From assembly GCF_003112555.1 (NCBI RefSeq), contig NZ_BEWB01000014.1, forward strand, positions 248,001 through 312,000: a stretch of DNA of 64,000 bases. The letters run 5' to 3'. The stretch is from Streptomyces coelicoflavus. Its GTDB lineage: Bacteria > Actinomycetota > Actinomycetes > Streptomycetales > Streptomycetaceae. A program made the position numbers and the translations under genes. Positions 54,401 through 62,058 of the stretch are shown piece by piece (position 1 is the first letter of the stretch; each line of letters opens with the position of its first letter). The notes under the pieces were generated by a model. It saw only the letters and a program-made list of their open reading frames with translations, did no database searches and had not been told where the DNA came from.

Positions 54401-54682
54401 CTGGAACGTGCTGGTCAGCCCGGAGAAGTTGATCTGCGGGTCGAGCAGGGTGCCGCCGAGCTCGGCGAAGTCCCGCGCGCCCGGGGCCGACATGCTGTAG
54501 TACTCGCCCTTCAGGCCGTGCACCTCGACGGCGGCCCGGTCGCTGGACGAGGCGGAGGGTGTCCTCGCGGCCGGTTCCGCGGCCGACGCGACGGATGTCA
54601 GGGCACTGGAGGGCAGAACGAGGGCCGCCGCCGTCAGCAGTGCCCACACTCTGGTCTGGGGGAGGGTGCGTTGTCTTGTCAT
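51401..54682 (-). CDS. Secreted PA14 - GH2 - LamG glycosidase
   Basis: ATG 54682 follows AGAAGG. The 1093-residue protein has a signal peptide (to about 34), a PA14 carbohydrate-binding domain (about 55-200: GLKGEYYSMSAPG, GDYTFYASGDNGFRLFIDG), a GH2 sandwich and barrel (about 310-870) and a C-terminal LamG/concanavalin domain (about 895-1090). Catalytic candidates are E714 in VFNEGWGEWN (acid/base, Asn-Glu motif) and E784 in DGEHGGF (nucleophile, inferred). Specificity cannot be fixed from sequence; as far as I recall, streptomycete galactofuranosidases include GH2-type enzymes, which would suit the furanose-type transporter next door. Confidence 0.85.
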   Translation of the reverse strand: MTRQRTLPQTRVWALLTAAALVLPSSALTSVASAAEPAARTPSASSSDRAAVEVHGLKGEYYSMSAPGARDFAELGGTLLDPQINFSGLTSTFQELTGRTEHTTARWTGSIEAPATGDYTFYASGDNGFRLFIDGEAVIDHWEGDWDNEQTSAPVRLTAGEQHDFRLEMFQDTGGANMFLRWSTPTLAKQVVPQSAFTPPDGFEVYPVEPSVTKDGRQVRARFEGRVGGDLKALAKHLVVESDTTPMPVKSVSTARGDRNSLLITLSEPIQKNQQVKLTYDGAGNLTSGGETVPKIVRWAQNDSQHRLTTKWGDRLDEKHPLPEYPRPQQVRSRWKNLNGPWQFSGADAGEQPVFGKNLDEKIIVPFPVESQLSGLERHEDHMFYRKLIDVPKSWKVGKSGRDNRLKLNFGAVDYQATVWVNGQKVAEHTGGYNAFSADITDALKSKGRQEVVVAVTDTGGANQPMGKQSTNPGGIFYTQSSGIWQTVWMEPVAEAAIDNVVTTPDIDSGTLAVNVRSGKASAGARVEAVARDEHGRVVGRVSGPANEELRLPVAKQHLWSPDDPYLYDLDVKLTDGRSTDRIGSYFGMREIGVENVGGYQKLVLNGEPIFSLATLDQGFWPDGLYTAPSDEALAFDLKAHKELGFNAVRKHIKVESPRWFYHADRLGLLVWQDFVSGNITNTSGQRAFVDQGREMMRQHHNSPSVIGWIVFNEGWGEWNREETGRIAESVKAADPSRIVNAHSGVNCCNSKGDSGKGDIVDHHDYNNTDPAWPDEQRAAMDGEHGGFTLRTPGHMWPGAPTVIYSGVADKAALTRKYVENTEKYYLDQAGAELSGSVYTQITDLENELNGLYTYDRREIKVDPAPVREINRKVIAAGAAAGREGDLKGGGSWSLDEGAGTTAKDSGPNAKPLTLTGGTTWTGGVSGSALKFDGRDQAAETDGPVLDTTGSYSVSAWVTLDALPGNYATAVSQDTRRQASPFYLQYGQGAFAFSTPGEQRARLETTPETGRWYHLVGVKDAASNEIRLYVDGDLAATATAGPAYQSTGGLTVGRAQWGGSATDFWNGSVDEVHAYDKALTGEEVSALHEAEKP

Positions 54683-54793
54683 CGAACCTTCTCGCACAGG
54701 GGGACTGGACCGGGACCGCTGGAGGAGGACGTCGGGCGAACTGCTGCCGCCCAAAGGGCAGTAGAACTCCCGACACTCCGAAAGAAGCACCTC

Positions 54794-54807
54794 TTCCAAC
54801 GTTGGAA
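54794..54807. promoter_or_regulatory. Perfect LacI-family palindrome upstream of the GH2 gene
   Basis: TTCCAACGTTGGAA is a 14-base perfect palindrome with the central CG of LacI/GalR operators, 112 bases upstream of the GH2 start. It differs from the TRCAWCGWTRTA sites, so another LacI-family regulator, not seen in the window, may bind it. Confidence 0.7.
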
Positions 54808-55030
54808 ATCCCGCGACAAGGCGAATGACAACACGCTCCCCGGCGACTGTCCAGACCTCGCGCACGCGTCGCTCCGCGCGAGCCGCGACCCGACGCCGGC
54901 GTGTGCGGGTGTGAGGGGAGCCGGTGCCGCCGGCGAACAGGTGATGGTTCATGCGCGATCAAGTCGCAAAGAGGTGCTGATTATTGGGAGTCCGAGAGTG
55001 TTTTCGTTCGAGTCTGCTCTGCCCCAGCAA

Positions 55031-55075
55031 GGCGAGACGTATCGTCTTGCCAACGCGGTCGCCGTGGCGTACCGT
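55031..55075 (+). promoter_or_regulatory. Promoter and overlapping palindrome of the ABC-F gene
   Basis: TTGCCA (55047-55052) and TACCGT (55070-55075) are 17 bases apart and match -35 and -10 elements. The palindrome GGCGAGACG-TAT-CGTCTTGCC (55031-55051, one G.T pair) covers the -35 box and resembles a TetR-type operator. Transcription would begin near 55082. Confidence 0.6.
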
Positions 55076-55082
55076 CCTCCAC

Positions 55083-55097
55083 ATGGGTTCCCTGTGA
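55083..55097 (+). CDS. Possible leaderless four-residue leader peptide of the ABC-F gene
   Basis: ATG GGT TCC CTG TGA encodes MGSL. Its ATG falls within a base or two of the start point predicted from the promoter at 55047-55075, so it could be translated without a leader. Two hairpins lie between it and the ABC-F ribosome site. Very short frames arise by chance, so this is only a candidate. Confidence 0.35.
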   Translation: MGSL

Positions 55098-55105
55098 GAT
55101 CACCG

Positions 55106-55196
55106 GCGCCGACGGCGTAGAGCACCGCTCCGCCGTCGCCGCGCCTCGCCGTGCAGCCATCCACCCCTGATCCGGCCGGGACGAAACACACCGGCC
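55106..55196 (+). promoter_or_regulatory. Hairpins in the ABC-F 5' leader
   Basis: GCGCCGACGGCG (55106-55117) pairs with CGCCGTCGCCGC (55131-55142) with one mismatch. GGCCGG (55174-55179) pairs with CCGGCC (55191-55196), which abuts the AGGAGG ribosome site at 55197-55202. This is compatible with antibiotic-responsive attenuation, known for many ABC-F genes. Confidence 0.5.
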
Positions 55197-55211
55197 AGGA
55201 GGTAGTCGACC

Positions 55212-56960
55212 TTGCACACCTCACAACTCACCCTCGACCACGTCACCAAGCACTACGCCGGCCGCACCGTCCTGGACCAGGTCTGCTTCACGCTGAAGCC
55301 GGGCGAGAAGGCCGGGCTGATCGGTGACAACGGCGCCGGCAAGTCCACGCTCCTCAGGATCGTCGCCGGTCAGGAGCGCCCCGACAGCGGTGAGGCGACC
55401 GTGACCGCCGCCGGCGGTATCGGCTGCCTGCCGCAGACCATCCCCCTGCCCCCGACCGCCACCGTCCAGGACGCCGTCGACCTGGCCCTCGCGGACCTGC
55501 GTGCTCTGGAGGCGGAGCTGCGCCGTGCCGAGCAGACGCTCGGTGACGGAGAGGACCCGGCGGTGCTCGCCGCGTACGCCGCCCTCCTCGCTCGCTACGA
55601 GGCCCGGGGCGGCTACGACGCCGACCACCGGGTGGACATCGCGCTGTACCACCTCGGCCTGCCCGGGCTCGGCCGTGAACGCCCACTCGGCACCCTCTCC
55701 GGAGGCGAACGCTCCCGTCTCGCCCTGGCCGGCGTCCTCGCCGGCCGCCCGGAGGTCCTGCTGCTCGACGAGCCGACGAACGACCTGGACGACCAGGCCG
55801 TGGAATGGCTGGAGGCACAACTGCGGGCGCACCGCGGCACGGTGCTCGCGGTCACCCACGACCGCGTTTTCCTGGAGCGCCTGACCAGCACGGTCCTCGA
55901 GGTCGAGGCGGGACGGGTCACCCGCTACGGCGACGGATACACCGGCTACCGCACGGCGAAGGCGGCGGAGCGCAGCCGCAGGCTGCGGGAGTACGAGGAG
56001 TGGCGCTGCGAGCTCGCTCGCAACGAGCGGCTGGCCACCGGGCACGCGGCCCGCCTCGGCGCCATCCCGCGCAAGGCGTCGCTGGCCAACTTCGGACACG
56101 GCGGCTTCCGGGCCCGGGGCCGGGCGCACGGCGCGATGGCCCGCATCCGCAACGCCCGCGAGCGGGTCGACCGGCTCACCGGGAACCCGGTGGCACCGCC
56201 CCCGGACCCGCTCGTCTTCACGGCGCGCACGGAAACTTCGGGGGACGACGCGACGGGCACCGGGAGCGCTTCCGATGCGCTGCCGGCCGTTTCGGAGGAG
56301 CTGCCCGCCGTGCAGCTGTCGGACGTGCGGGTGGACGACCGCCTCCGCCTGGGCTCCCTCGCCCTCGCCCGCCGCGGCCGGCTGCTCGTCACAGGCCCCA
56401 ACGGCGCCGGCAAGACGACGCTGCTCAAGCTGCTCGCCGGTGAACTGCGGCCGGACGAGGGCTCGGTGCGGGTACCGGGCCGGGTGGGGCATCTGCGCCA
56501 GGACGAGACGCAGTGGCCACCGGACCTGACGGTGACCGAGGCCTTCGGGCTCGGCCGCGTGGGCTCGGCCGACGAACACGCCGATGCCCTGCTCGCCCTC
56601 GGCCTCTTCCGTCCGGCGGAGCTGCGCCGGCGTATGGGCGAGCTGTCGTACGGCCAGCGCCGCCGGTTGGACCTGGCTCGACTGGTCTCGGAGCCCGCCG
56701 ACCTTCTGCTGCTGGACGAGCCGACGAACCATCTGTCTCCCGCGTTGGTCGAGGAGTTGGAGGAGGCGCTGACCGGATACGCGGGAGCGATCGTTCTGGT
56801 CACACACGATCGCGCACTGCGGAAGCGGTTCCAGGGACGGCGTCTGGAACTGCCGGAGACCGCCCCTTCGGGAACGGGGGCACCGACAGGTGCCCGGCTC
56901 GGGTCGCCTGCCGCCGGCCCGGGGCGTGCTCTTCGCCGAGTCGGTTGCTGCACCCACTGA
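55212..56960 (+). CDS. ABC-F family ATPase, antibiotic-resistance (ribosome protection) type
   Basis: The start is TTG 55212 behind CAGGAGGTAG. The 582 residues hold two ABC domains and no membrane segment: Walker A GDNGAGKST and GPNGAGKTT, signatures LSGGERSRLAL and LSYGQRRRLDLA, Walker B LLLDEPTNDLDD and LLLLDEPTNHLSP. The interdomain linker (about residues 235-320) is rich in Arg and Ala, as in TlrC, OleB and VmlR-like proteins that dislodge macrolides, lincosamides or streptogramins from the ribosome. Its transcript leader carries hairpins. Drug range is not visible. Confidence 0.9.
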   Translation: MHTSQLTLDHVTKHYAGRTVLDQVCFTLKPGEKAGLIGDNGAGKSTLLRIVAGQERPDSGEATVTAAGGIGCLPQTIPLPPTATVQDAVDLALADLRALEAELRRAEQTLGDGEDPAVLAAYAALLARYEARGGYDADHRVDIALYHLGLPGLGRERPLGTLSGGERSRLALAGVLAGRPEVLLLDEPTNDLDDQAVEWLEAQLRAHRGTVLAVTHDRVFLERLTSTVLEVEAGRVTRYGDGYTGYRTAKAAERSRRLREYEEWRCELARNERLATGHAARLGAIPRKASLANFGHGGFRARGRAHGAMARIRNARERVDRLTGNPVAPPPDPLVFTARTETSGDDATGTGSASDALPAVSEELPAVQLSDVRVDDRLRLGSLALARRGRLLVTGPNGAGKTTLLKLLAGELRPDEGSVRVPGRVGHLRQDETQWPPDLTVTEAFGLGRVGSADEHADALLALGLFRPAELRRRMGELSYGQRRRLDLARLVSEPADLLLLDEPTNHLSPALVEELEEALTGYAGAIVLVTHDRALRKRFQGRRLELPETAPSGTGAPTGARLGSPAAGPGRALRRVGCCTH

Positions 56961-56987
56961 ACAGGAGGTGGCGGAAGCCCCACCGCT

Positions 56988-57707
56988 TCACAGGGTTCCG
57001 GGGCACTCGGCCCGGGCGTGGCCGGCATCGTGATCCCCCGCGTCGCGGACCAGGAGAGCGATCTGGACCCGGTTCTCGAGGGCCAGCTTGGCGAACAGGC
57101 TGCCCGTGTGTGCCTTGACCGTCGCGACGGTGATGCGCAGCCGCTCGGCGATCTGCTGGTTGTTGAGTCCGTCCGCGACGGCCCGGGCGGTCTCCCGCTC
57201 CCGCTCGGTCAGCCGGGACAGCCGCTCGCGCGCGGCCTCGCGGGACCGGTCGCGCAGGTGCGCGGATTCCGGTCCCGTGGCGGCGGCGATCACTCGTGCC
57301 GTGGCCGTCGGCGACAGCACCGGGTTTCCGTCCGCGACGGTCCGCACCGCGTCGAGGATGCGTGAGGGCGGGGTGTCCTTGAGGACGAAACCGAGCGCCC
57401 CTGCGCGCAGCGCCCCGAGCACCAGGTCGTCGGAGTCGAAGGTGGTCAGCATCAGCACCCGTGGCGGTGCCGGACGGGTGAGCAGTTCCCGGGTCGTGTC
57501 CAGACCGTCCCGGCCCGGCATCCGTACGTCCATCAGCACCACGTCGGGCCGCTGCTCCTCCACCACCCCGACGGCGGCGTTCCCGTCGGCCGCCTCCGCC
57601 ACGACGGTCAGGTCCGGTTCACCGTCGATGACCAGCCGCAGCGCCATGCGCACCAGTTGCTCGTCGTCGACGATGACGATCCGTACGGGATCCCGTCGGC
57701 CTTCCAT
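56988..57707 (-). CDS. NarL/LuxR-type response regulator
   Basis: The 239 residues have a receiver domain with phospho-acceptor Asp60 in VVLMDVRMPG and conserved Lys in GFVLKDTPP, then a LuxR helix-turn-helix (RLTERERETARAVADGLNNQQIAERLRITVATVKAHTGSLFAKL). It directly follows the histidine kinase gene, whose stop codon abuts this ATG, and is its partner. The target genes are not evident; the convergent ABC-F gene is one option. Confidence 0.93.
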   Translation of the reverse strand: MEGRRDPVRIVIVDDEQLVRMALRLVIDGEPDLTVVAEAADGNAAVGVVEEQRPDVVLMDVRMPGRDGLDTTRELLTRPAPPRVLMLTTFDSDDLVLGALRAGALGFVLKDTPPSRILDAVRTVADGNPVLSPTATARVIAAATGPESAHLRDRSREAARERLSRLTERERETARAVADGLNNQQIAERLRITVATVKAHTGSLFAKLALENRVQIALLVRDAGDHDAGHARAECPGTL

Positions 57708-58901
57708 TCATGCGCCCCTTTCGTGGCGGTGGGCGGGACCGTCCCGCCAGGGCAGTCGCGCGGTGAGCAGGTACCCGCCGTCGGGGGTGGGGCGGTGGCC
57801 GAGCTCACCGCCGGCGACGGTGACCCGTTCGCCGAGGCCCAGCAGCCCGAAGCCGGAGGCCGGGGGCCGAGCGGTACGTACGGGCGCCGGCCCGTTGTGG
57901 ACGCCGATGTCGAGGTTCCCGCCCGCGGCACCCCCGAGGGTGACCCGCACGGCAGCGCCGGGGGCGTGCTTGGCGGCGTTCGTCAGGGCCTCCTGGACGA
58001 TCCGGTAGCAGGTCCGTCCGACGCCGTCGGGCGGGGCCGCGGTCACGGTGCTGGTGAGGCTGACGTCGAGACCCGAGGCGCGGGCGTCGGCCACCAGGTC
58101 GGGAACACGGTCCAGGGAGGGCTGCGGAGGTTCCGGCCGGCCGGGATCGGCGCGGAGCACGCCGAGGACCTCCCGCAGCTCCTCCAGTGCCTGGTGGGCC
58201 CCCTCGGCGATGCCGCGGACCAGGACGCGGTTCTCCTCGGCCGCCAGGTCGCCGCGGTGGTCGAGGACCCCGGCCTGCATGGCGACCAGGGAGATGCGGT
58301 GCGCGAGCACGTCGTGCATCTCGCGGGCGATACGGTTGCGTTCCAGGGCCCGGGCCTGCGCAGCCCGCGCGCTCTGCTCCCGTTCCGCGCTCTCCGCCCG
58401 TTCGCGCAGGGACCGTACCTCGGCCCGCCGTGCCCCGACCGCCATGCCGGCGGCCACCGCGATCCCCGCGGTCAGCGCCGGCACCGCGATCTGGACCCAC
58501 CACAACGCGTCGGGCGAACTCGGCACCGGGTAGATCCAGACGGCGAGCTGCGACGCCGTCACGTAGGCCAGGACGACGGCCCCGAGCTCCGCCGGACGGC
58601 GGCGGGTGGCGACCGAGCACAGCGCCAGCAGCGCGGCGCCCGTGGCGAGCGCCGACACGGTCGAGGCGACGGTGACCGTCAGGGCGACCGCGAGGGGCCA
58701 CCGCCGTCGCCACCGGAGCACCGTCAGGCAGCCCACAGCCACCAGGGGATCGCCGACGAGGACCCAGGGGCCCGGGTCGCCGGACCGGCTCCGCAGCAGC
58801 GCGAGGGTCGAGAGCCAGACAGGCAGGCTCACCACCGCGGCCACCACCAGCCGCCATGCGTGCTGCCGCGCTCCGAGCCGCGGCACAACGTCCGTGTTCA
58901 C
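57708..58901 (-). CDS. NarX/DesK-type sensor histidine kinase
   Basis: From GTG 58901 the 397 residues show about five membrane helices in residues 18-155, then a HisKA_3 dimerisation domain with the H-box RNRIAREMHDVLAHRISL (His196), and an HATPase domain with CYRIVQEALTNAAKHAPGA (N box) and GFGLLGLGERV (G box). It lacks a large external sensor, so it probably senses a membrane or wall signal. Forms a two-component operon with the regulator downstream. Confidence 0.92.
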   Translation of the reverse strand: MNTDVVPRLGARQHAWRLVVAAVVSLPVWLSTLALLRSRSGDPGPWVLVGDPLVAVGCLTVLRWRRRWPLAVALTVTVASTVSALATGAALLALCSVATRRRPAELGAVVLAYVTASQLAVWIYPVPSSPDALWWVQIAVPALTAGIAVAAGMAVGARRAEVRSLRERAESAEREQSARAAQARALERNRIAREMHDVLAHRISLVAMQAGVLDHRGDLAAEENRVLVRGIAEGAHQALEELREVLGVLRADPGRPEPPQPSLDRVPDLVADARASGLDVSLTSTVTAAPPDGVGRTCYRIVQEALTNAAKHAPGAAVRVTLGGAAGGNLDIGVHNGPAPVRTARPPASGFGLLGLGERVTVAGGELGHRPTPDGGYLLTARLPWRDGPAHRHERGA

Positions 58902-59087
58902 CGGGCCATTGTCGCCACCCCGTGCGACCGGCGGATCAGACCGAGGACGGATACGCCTTGGACCCAGGTCCAACCGGTGCCTCTCCCCGGGTCGTAGGCG
59001 GAGCCGGTCCGCCGGTCGGATGTGGCGGCCGCCCCTGGTGAACAGACTTGGTCACGTGCCAGAGCAAGCCCCCACTGGAGGACCCCC

Positions 59088-60557
59088 ATGCGCAGAAGCC
59101 TGTCCCTCGCCCTCACCGCCGTCGCGTTGACGGTGACCGCACTGCCGGCCTCGGCGGCGCCGTCGGCGGCCACGACGCAGCCGCCGGGGGGCACCCTCCA
59201 GTGGGGGCCGTGCCCCGAAGGTGCCTCGGCGCCGCGCCTGCGGTGCTCGACCCTCGAAGTCCCGCTGGACTACCGCGATCCGGACGGCCGCAAGATAGAG
59301 ATCGCCGTCTCCCGGCTGGCGAGTGAGAAGCCGTCGCAGCGGCGCGGCGTCCTGCTGACCAACCCGGGCGGCCCCGGCGGCCCGGGCCTTGCCTATCCGG
59401 CCGTCCTCGCCGCTTCGGGGCTGCCGCGGAAGGTGCTGGACTCCTACGACATCATCGGCTTCGACCCGCGCGGTGTCGGCCGCAGCACGCCGGTGACCTG
59501 CGACCTGACGCGGGAGCAGCAGTGGCGCGGCAACTTCCCGCCGTACGCGCACACCGCGGCCGACGTCGCCCGGGAGGCCCGGCCCGCGCGGAAGATCGCC
59601 GAGCAGTGCGCCAGTTCGCGGACCGCGTGGATGCTGCCGCACACGACCACCGCCAACACGGCACGCGACATGGACCGCATCCGGACGGCGCTGGGCGAGC
59701 CGAAGGTGTCGTATCTCGGAGCCTCCTACGGCAGTTACCTGGGCGCGGTCTACGCGACACTCTTCCCGCGGCGCGGTGACCGGATCGTGCTCGACAGCAA
59801 CATGGGGCCCGGCGGCTACGACATCACGGCCATGCGGCTGTTCGCCCGAGGGATGGAAGACCGCTTCCCGGACTTCGCCGCCTTCGCCGCGGCGCATCCC
59901 GAATACGGTCTGGGCCGCACGCCGAAGCAGGTCACCGCCAAGTTCTTCGAGCTCGCCGAGCGGCTGGACGCGCATCCGGTCCAGAACGTCGACGGGGCCG
60001 CGTTCCGCGGCTATACCTTCGAACGTCTCTACGCCGACGCCCTGATGCCCGAGCTCGCCGAGTTCTGGCAGGCGGTCGACACGGGCGGTGCGCTGCCGCT
60101 GCCGGAGCTGCCCGCGAACCTGGAGAACCTCCTGGCCGCGCGTTTCGCCGTGGTCTGCGGTGACTCGCGCTGGCCGGGGACGGTCCGTGAGTACCAGCGC
60201 AACGTCGCCGTGGACCGGCGCGCATACCCGATGCTCGGCGGCTCCACGGCGAGCATCAACCCCTGCGCGTTCTGGCCCCGGGAGCGGACCGAGCCACCGG
60301 TGCGCATCACCGGCCGGGGCCCGTCGAACGTGCTGATGCTTCAGAACGAGCGCGACCCGGGCACGCCGCTGGCCGGCGCACGGGAGCTGCGCCGGGCCTT
60401 CGGCGGGAGGGCCACGATGGTGACGGCCGACCAGGGCGGCCACGGCGTCTATCCGTACGGCCGCAACACGTGCGCCAACGATGCGGCGACCGGGTTCCTC
60501 ACCACCGGGGAACGACCCGCGCGGGACCTCGCCTGCGCGGCGCAACCGGGCGAGTGA
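59088..60557 (+). CDS. Secreted tripeptidyl-aminopeptidase-like alpha/beta hydrolase (SlpD/SlpE type)
   Basis: ATG 59088 follows CTGGAGGA. The 489-residue precursor has a signal peptide ending about ALPASAAPS, then a large alpha/beta hydrolase: oxyanion block LLTNPGGPGGPGLAYP, IIGFDPRGVGRST, nucleophile Ser213 in YLGASYGSYLGA, and a C-terminal cap-type TAP domain with QNERDPGTPLAGA (Asp) and GGHGVYP (His). Streptomycete Slp and Tap enzymes cut tripeptides from protein N-termini outside the cell. Single gene. Confidence 0.92.
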   Translation: MRRSLSLALTAVALTVTALPASAAPSAATTQPPGGTLQWGPCPEGASAPRLRCSTLEVPLDYRDPDGRKIEIAVSRLASEKPSQRRGVLLTNPGGPGGPGLAYPAVLAASGLPRKVLDSYDIIGFDPRGVGRSTPVTCDLTREQQWRGNFPPYAHTAADVAREARPARKIAEQCASSRTAWMLPHTTTANTARDMDRIRTALGEPKVSYLGASYGSYLGAVYATLFPRRGDRIVLDSNMGPGGYDITAMRLFARGMEDRFPDFAAFAAAHPEYGLGRTPKQVTAKFFELAERLDAHPVQNVDGAAFRGYTFERLYADALMPELAEFWQAVDTGGALPLPELPANLENLLAARFAVVCGDSRWPGTVREYQRNVAVDRRAYPMLGGSTASINPCAFWPRERTEPPVRITGRGPSNVLMLQNERDPGTPLAGARELRRAFGGRATMVTADQGGHGVYPYGRNTCANDAATGFLTTGERPARDLACAAQPGE

Positions 60558-60582
60558 ACGGAACCCGGCACCACCACGCCAC

Positions 60583-62058
60583 TCAGGCGTCTGTGAACAG
60601 CGGGTCGTAAGGAGTGCTCGTACGGCGGGCCGACATGAAGGAGACGAAGTCGCCCACGAAGGCGCTCCTGCCGTAGGTCCCGTCGCCGGTGTCGAGGTCG
60701 CGGTGGAAGGCGGTGCGGAAGAGGGCCCGGTACTCGTCCGCGTCGATGGTGCCGTTGCCGTCCGCGTCGGCCGCGTCGAACAGGACCTCGGCGACGCGGA
60801 TCAGCGCGGGCCCGGCGAGGGAGGGCACGGCGGCGGCGTACTCGTCGGCGCTGACGCGGCCGTCGCCGTCTGTGTCGAGGGCCTCCTGGAGTTCGCGCCA
60901 CCAGGCGGCGAAGGCGTCGTAGAGCCGGGTCTCCTCGGGCTCTTCCAGATCCAGGCGCGTGGACAGCTCCCGGGCCATGGCCGCGAGGTCCGGCCAGTCG
61001 AGGTGGCCGTCGCCGGTCTGGTCGAGAACCTGGCGGAAGAACTCCCGCGCCGGGCGCCGCCCCTCGTGATCGCTTCCGGGCTCCGGGTCCGGACCGGGGG
61101 TGCCGCCCGGCGGGGTGATCAGGCGCAGCAGGGCCGAGGCCCGTTTCATGCGGCCGCGCAGGGCGGTCATGGTCCCGGCGGCGGGGTCGTCGGCCGCGGG
61201 AGAGCGCGTCAGCAGTTCGATGAGGTTCTCCGCGTCGAGCCAGCCCTCGGGCAGGAAGCGAGCCAGCCCGGCGGCAAGGTAGGCGCCCCGCATGACGGTC
61301 TGGGCACCGGGCATCTCCGGCAGGCCGGCCCGGCGTCGATACGCCTCCGGGAGGGAGGCGACGGTGATCGCGCCGAAGAGAGGTCCGGCGACGGCCCGGC
61401 CCGCCGCCCACACGGTCGGCGCACCGTCGAGCAGTGCCGGGGCCGGCAAGTGGTCGAAGAGCCGGTACAGGATGATGCGGGCCGCCTCGGTGTTCTCCAG
61501 CTCGTCCTCGACGACTCGGTCGAAGTAGCCCCAGAAGTCCTGGAGGCGCCGGGGGAGTTCCCCGGCGTCACCGTCGAGGGCGGCGAGGTACGCGCGGTAC
61601 TCGGCGTACATCCGTTCCATCGTGTCCTGCTCGAGAGGCTGCCCGCTGAGCCGGCACATCGTGACGGCGCTCTCGAACAGGGTGGCGACCACCCAGGCGC
61701 GAGTGGCGCGGTCCATCGCGTCGTAGGGCCGGCCGCGGGAGTCCGTGCCGCTCATGCGCGCGTGCAGCCGATTGAGCCGGGCGGCCTCACGCTCGCGTAC
61801 CGCGGGGTCTCCGCTGTACATGCGCCGCATGCTGAGGAGGGTGTTGCGCAGCCGGCGCCAGGGGTGGGCGACGAAGGTGGAGTTGTCGGCGAGGGCCGCA
61901 CCGATCTGCGGGTGGGCGGCCTCCAGCACGGTCGCGCGGATGATGGCGAGGGCCCAGCGCGGGTCGTCGAAGAAGGCGTGGAACTGTGAACCCGGCCCGA
62001 ACAGGGGCGGTTCGTCGTCGGGACGCTCGGTGTCCGTACGGCTCGTGTCGGTCGTCAT
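60583..62058 (-). CDS. MpaB-type (DUF2236) oxygenase fused to a calerythrin-like EF-hand domain
   Basis: The 491-residue protein starts with an MpaB/Lcp-like oxygenase domain (about residues 18-300): FGPGSQFHAFFDDPRWALAIIRATVLEAAHPQIGAAL, RAWVVATLFESAVTMCRLSG, MYAEYRAYLAAL. This family oxidatively cleaves prenyl chains (MpaB) and poly-isoprene (Lcp) with a haem-type iron. A linker follows, then EF-hands: DQTGDGHLDWPD (346-357), DTDGDGRVSADE (395-406), DADGNGTIDADE (431-442) and a degenerate fourth near 464. No signal peptide. ATG 62058 overlaps the prenyltransferase stop as ATGA, so both are made together. Confidence 0.85.
   Translation of the reverse strand: MTTDTSRTDTERPDDEPPLFGPGSQFHAFFDDPRWALAIIRATVLEAAHPQIGAALADNSTFVAHPWRRLRNTLLSMRRMYSGDPAVREREAARLNRLHARMSGTDSRGRPYDAMDRATRAWVVATLFESAVTMCRLSGQPLEQDTMERMYAEYRAYLAALDGDAGELPRRLQDFWGYFDRVVEDELENTEAARIILYRLFDHLPAPALLDGAPTVWAAGRAVAGPLFGAITVASLPEAYRRRAGLPEMPGAQTVMRGAYLAAGLARFLPEGWLDAENLIELLTRSPAADDPAAGTMTALRGRMKRASALLRLITPPGGTPGPDPEPGSDHEGRRPAREFFRQVLDQTGDGHLDWPDLAAMARELSTRLDLEEPEETRLYDAFAAWWRELQEALDTDGDGRVSADEYAAAVPSLAGPALIRVAEVLFDAADADGNGTIDADEYRALFRTAFHRDLDTGDGTYGRSAFVGDFVSFMSARRTSTPYDPLFTDA

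Larger units (their letters stand above)
54683..55211. other. Divergent 529-base region between GH2 and ABC-F genes
   Basis: On the GH2 side it holds a perfect LacI-type palindrome (54794-54807). A lower-GC patch around 54960-55030 precedes a promoter-like pair at 55047-55075. The ABC-F side is filled by a mini-ORF and hairpins. A frame at 54943-55120 is open but has no family features. Confidence 0.5.

Noticed and set aside
50489..55120. A 1543-codon plus-strand open frame
   Set aside because: It is antisense to the real GH2 gene and to the end of the permease gene. Its translation is Val/Arg/Gly-rich without any domain, the usual mirror frame in high-GC DNA.
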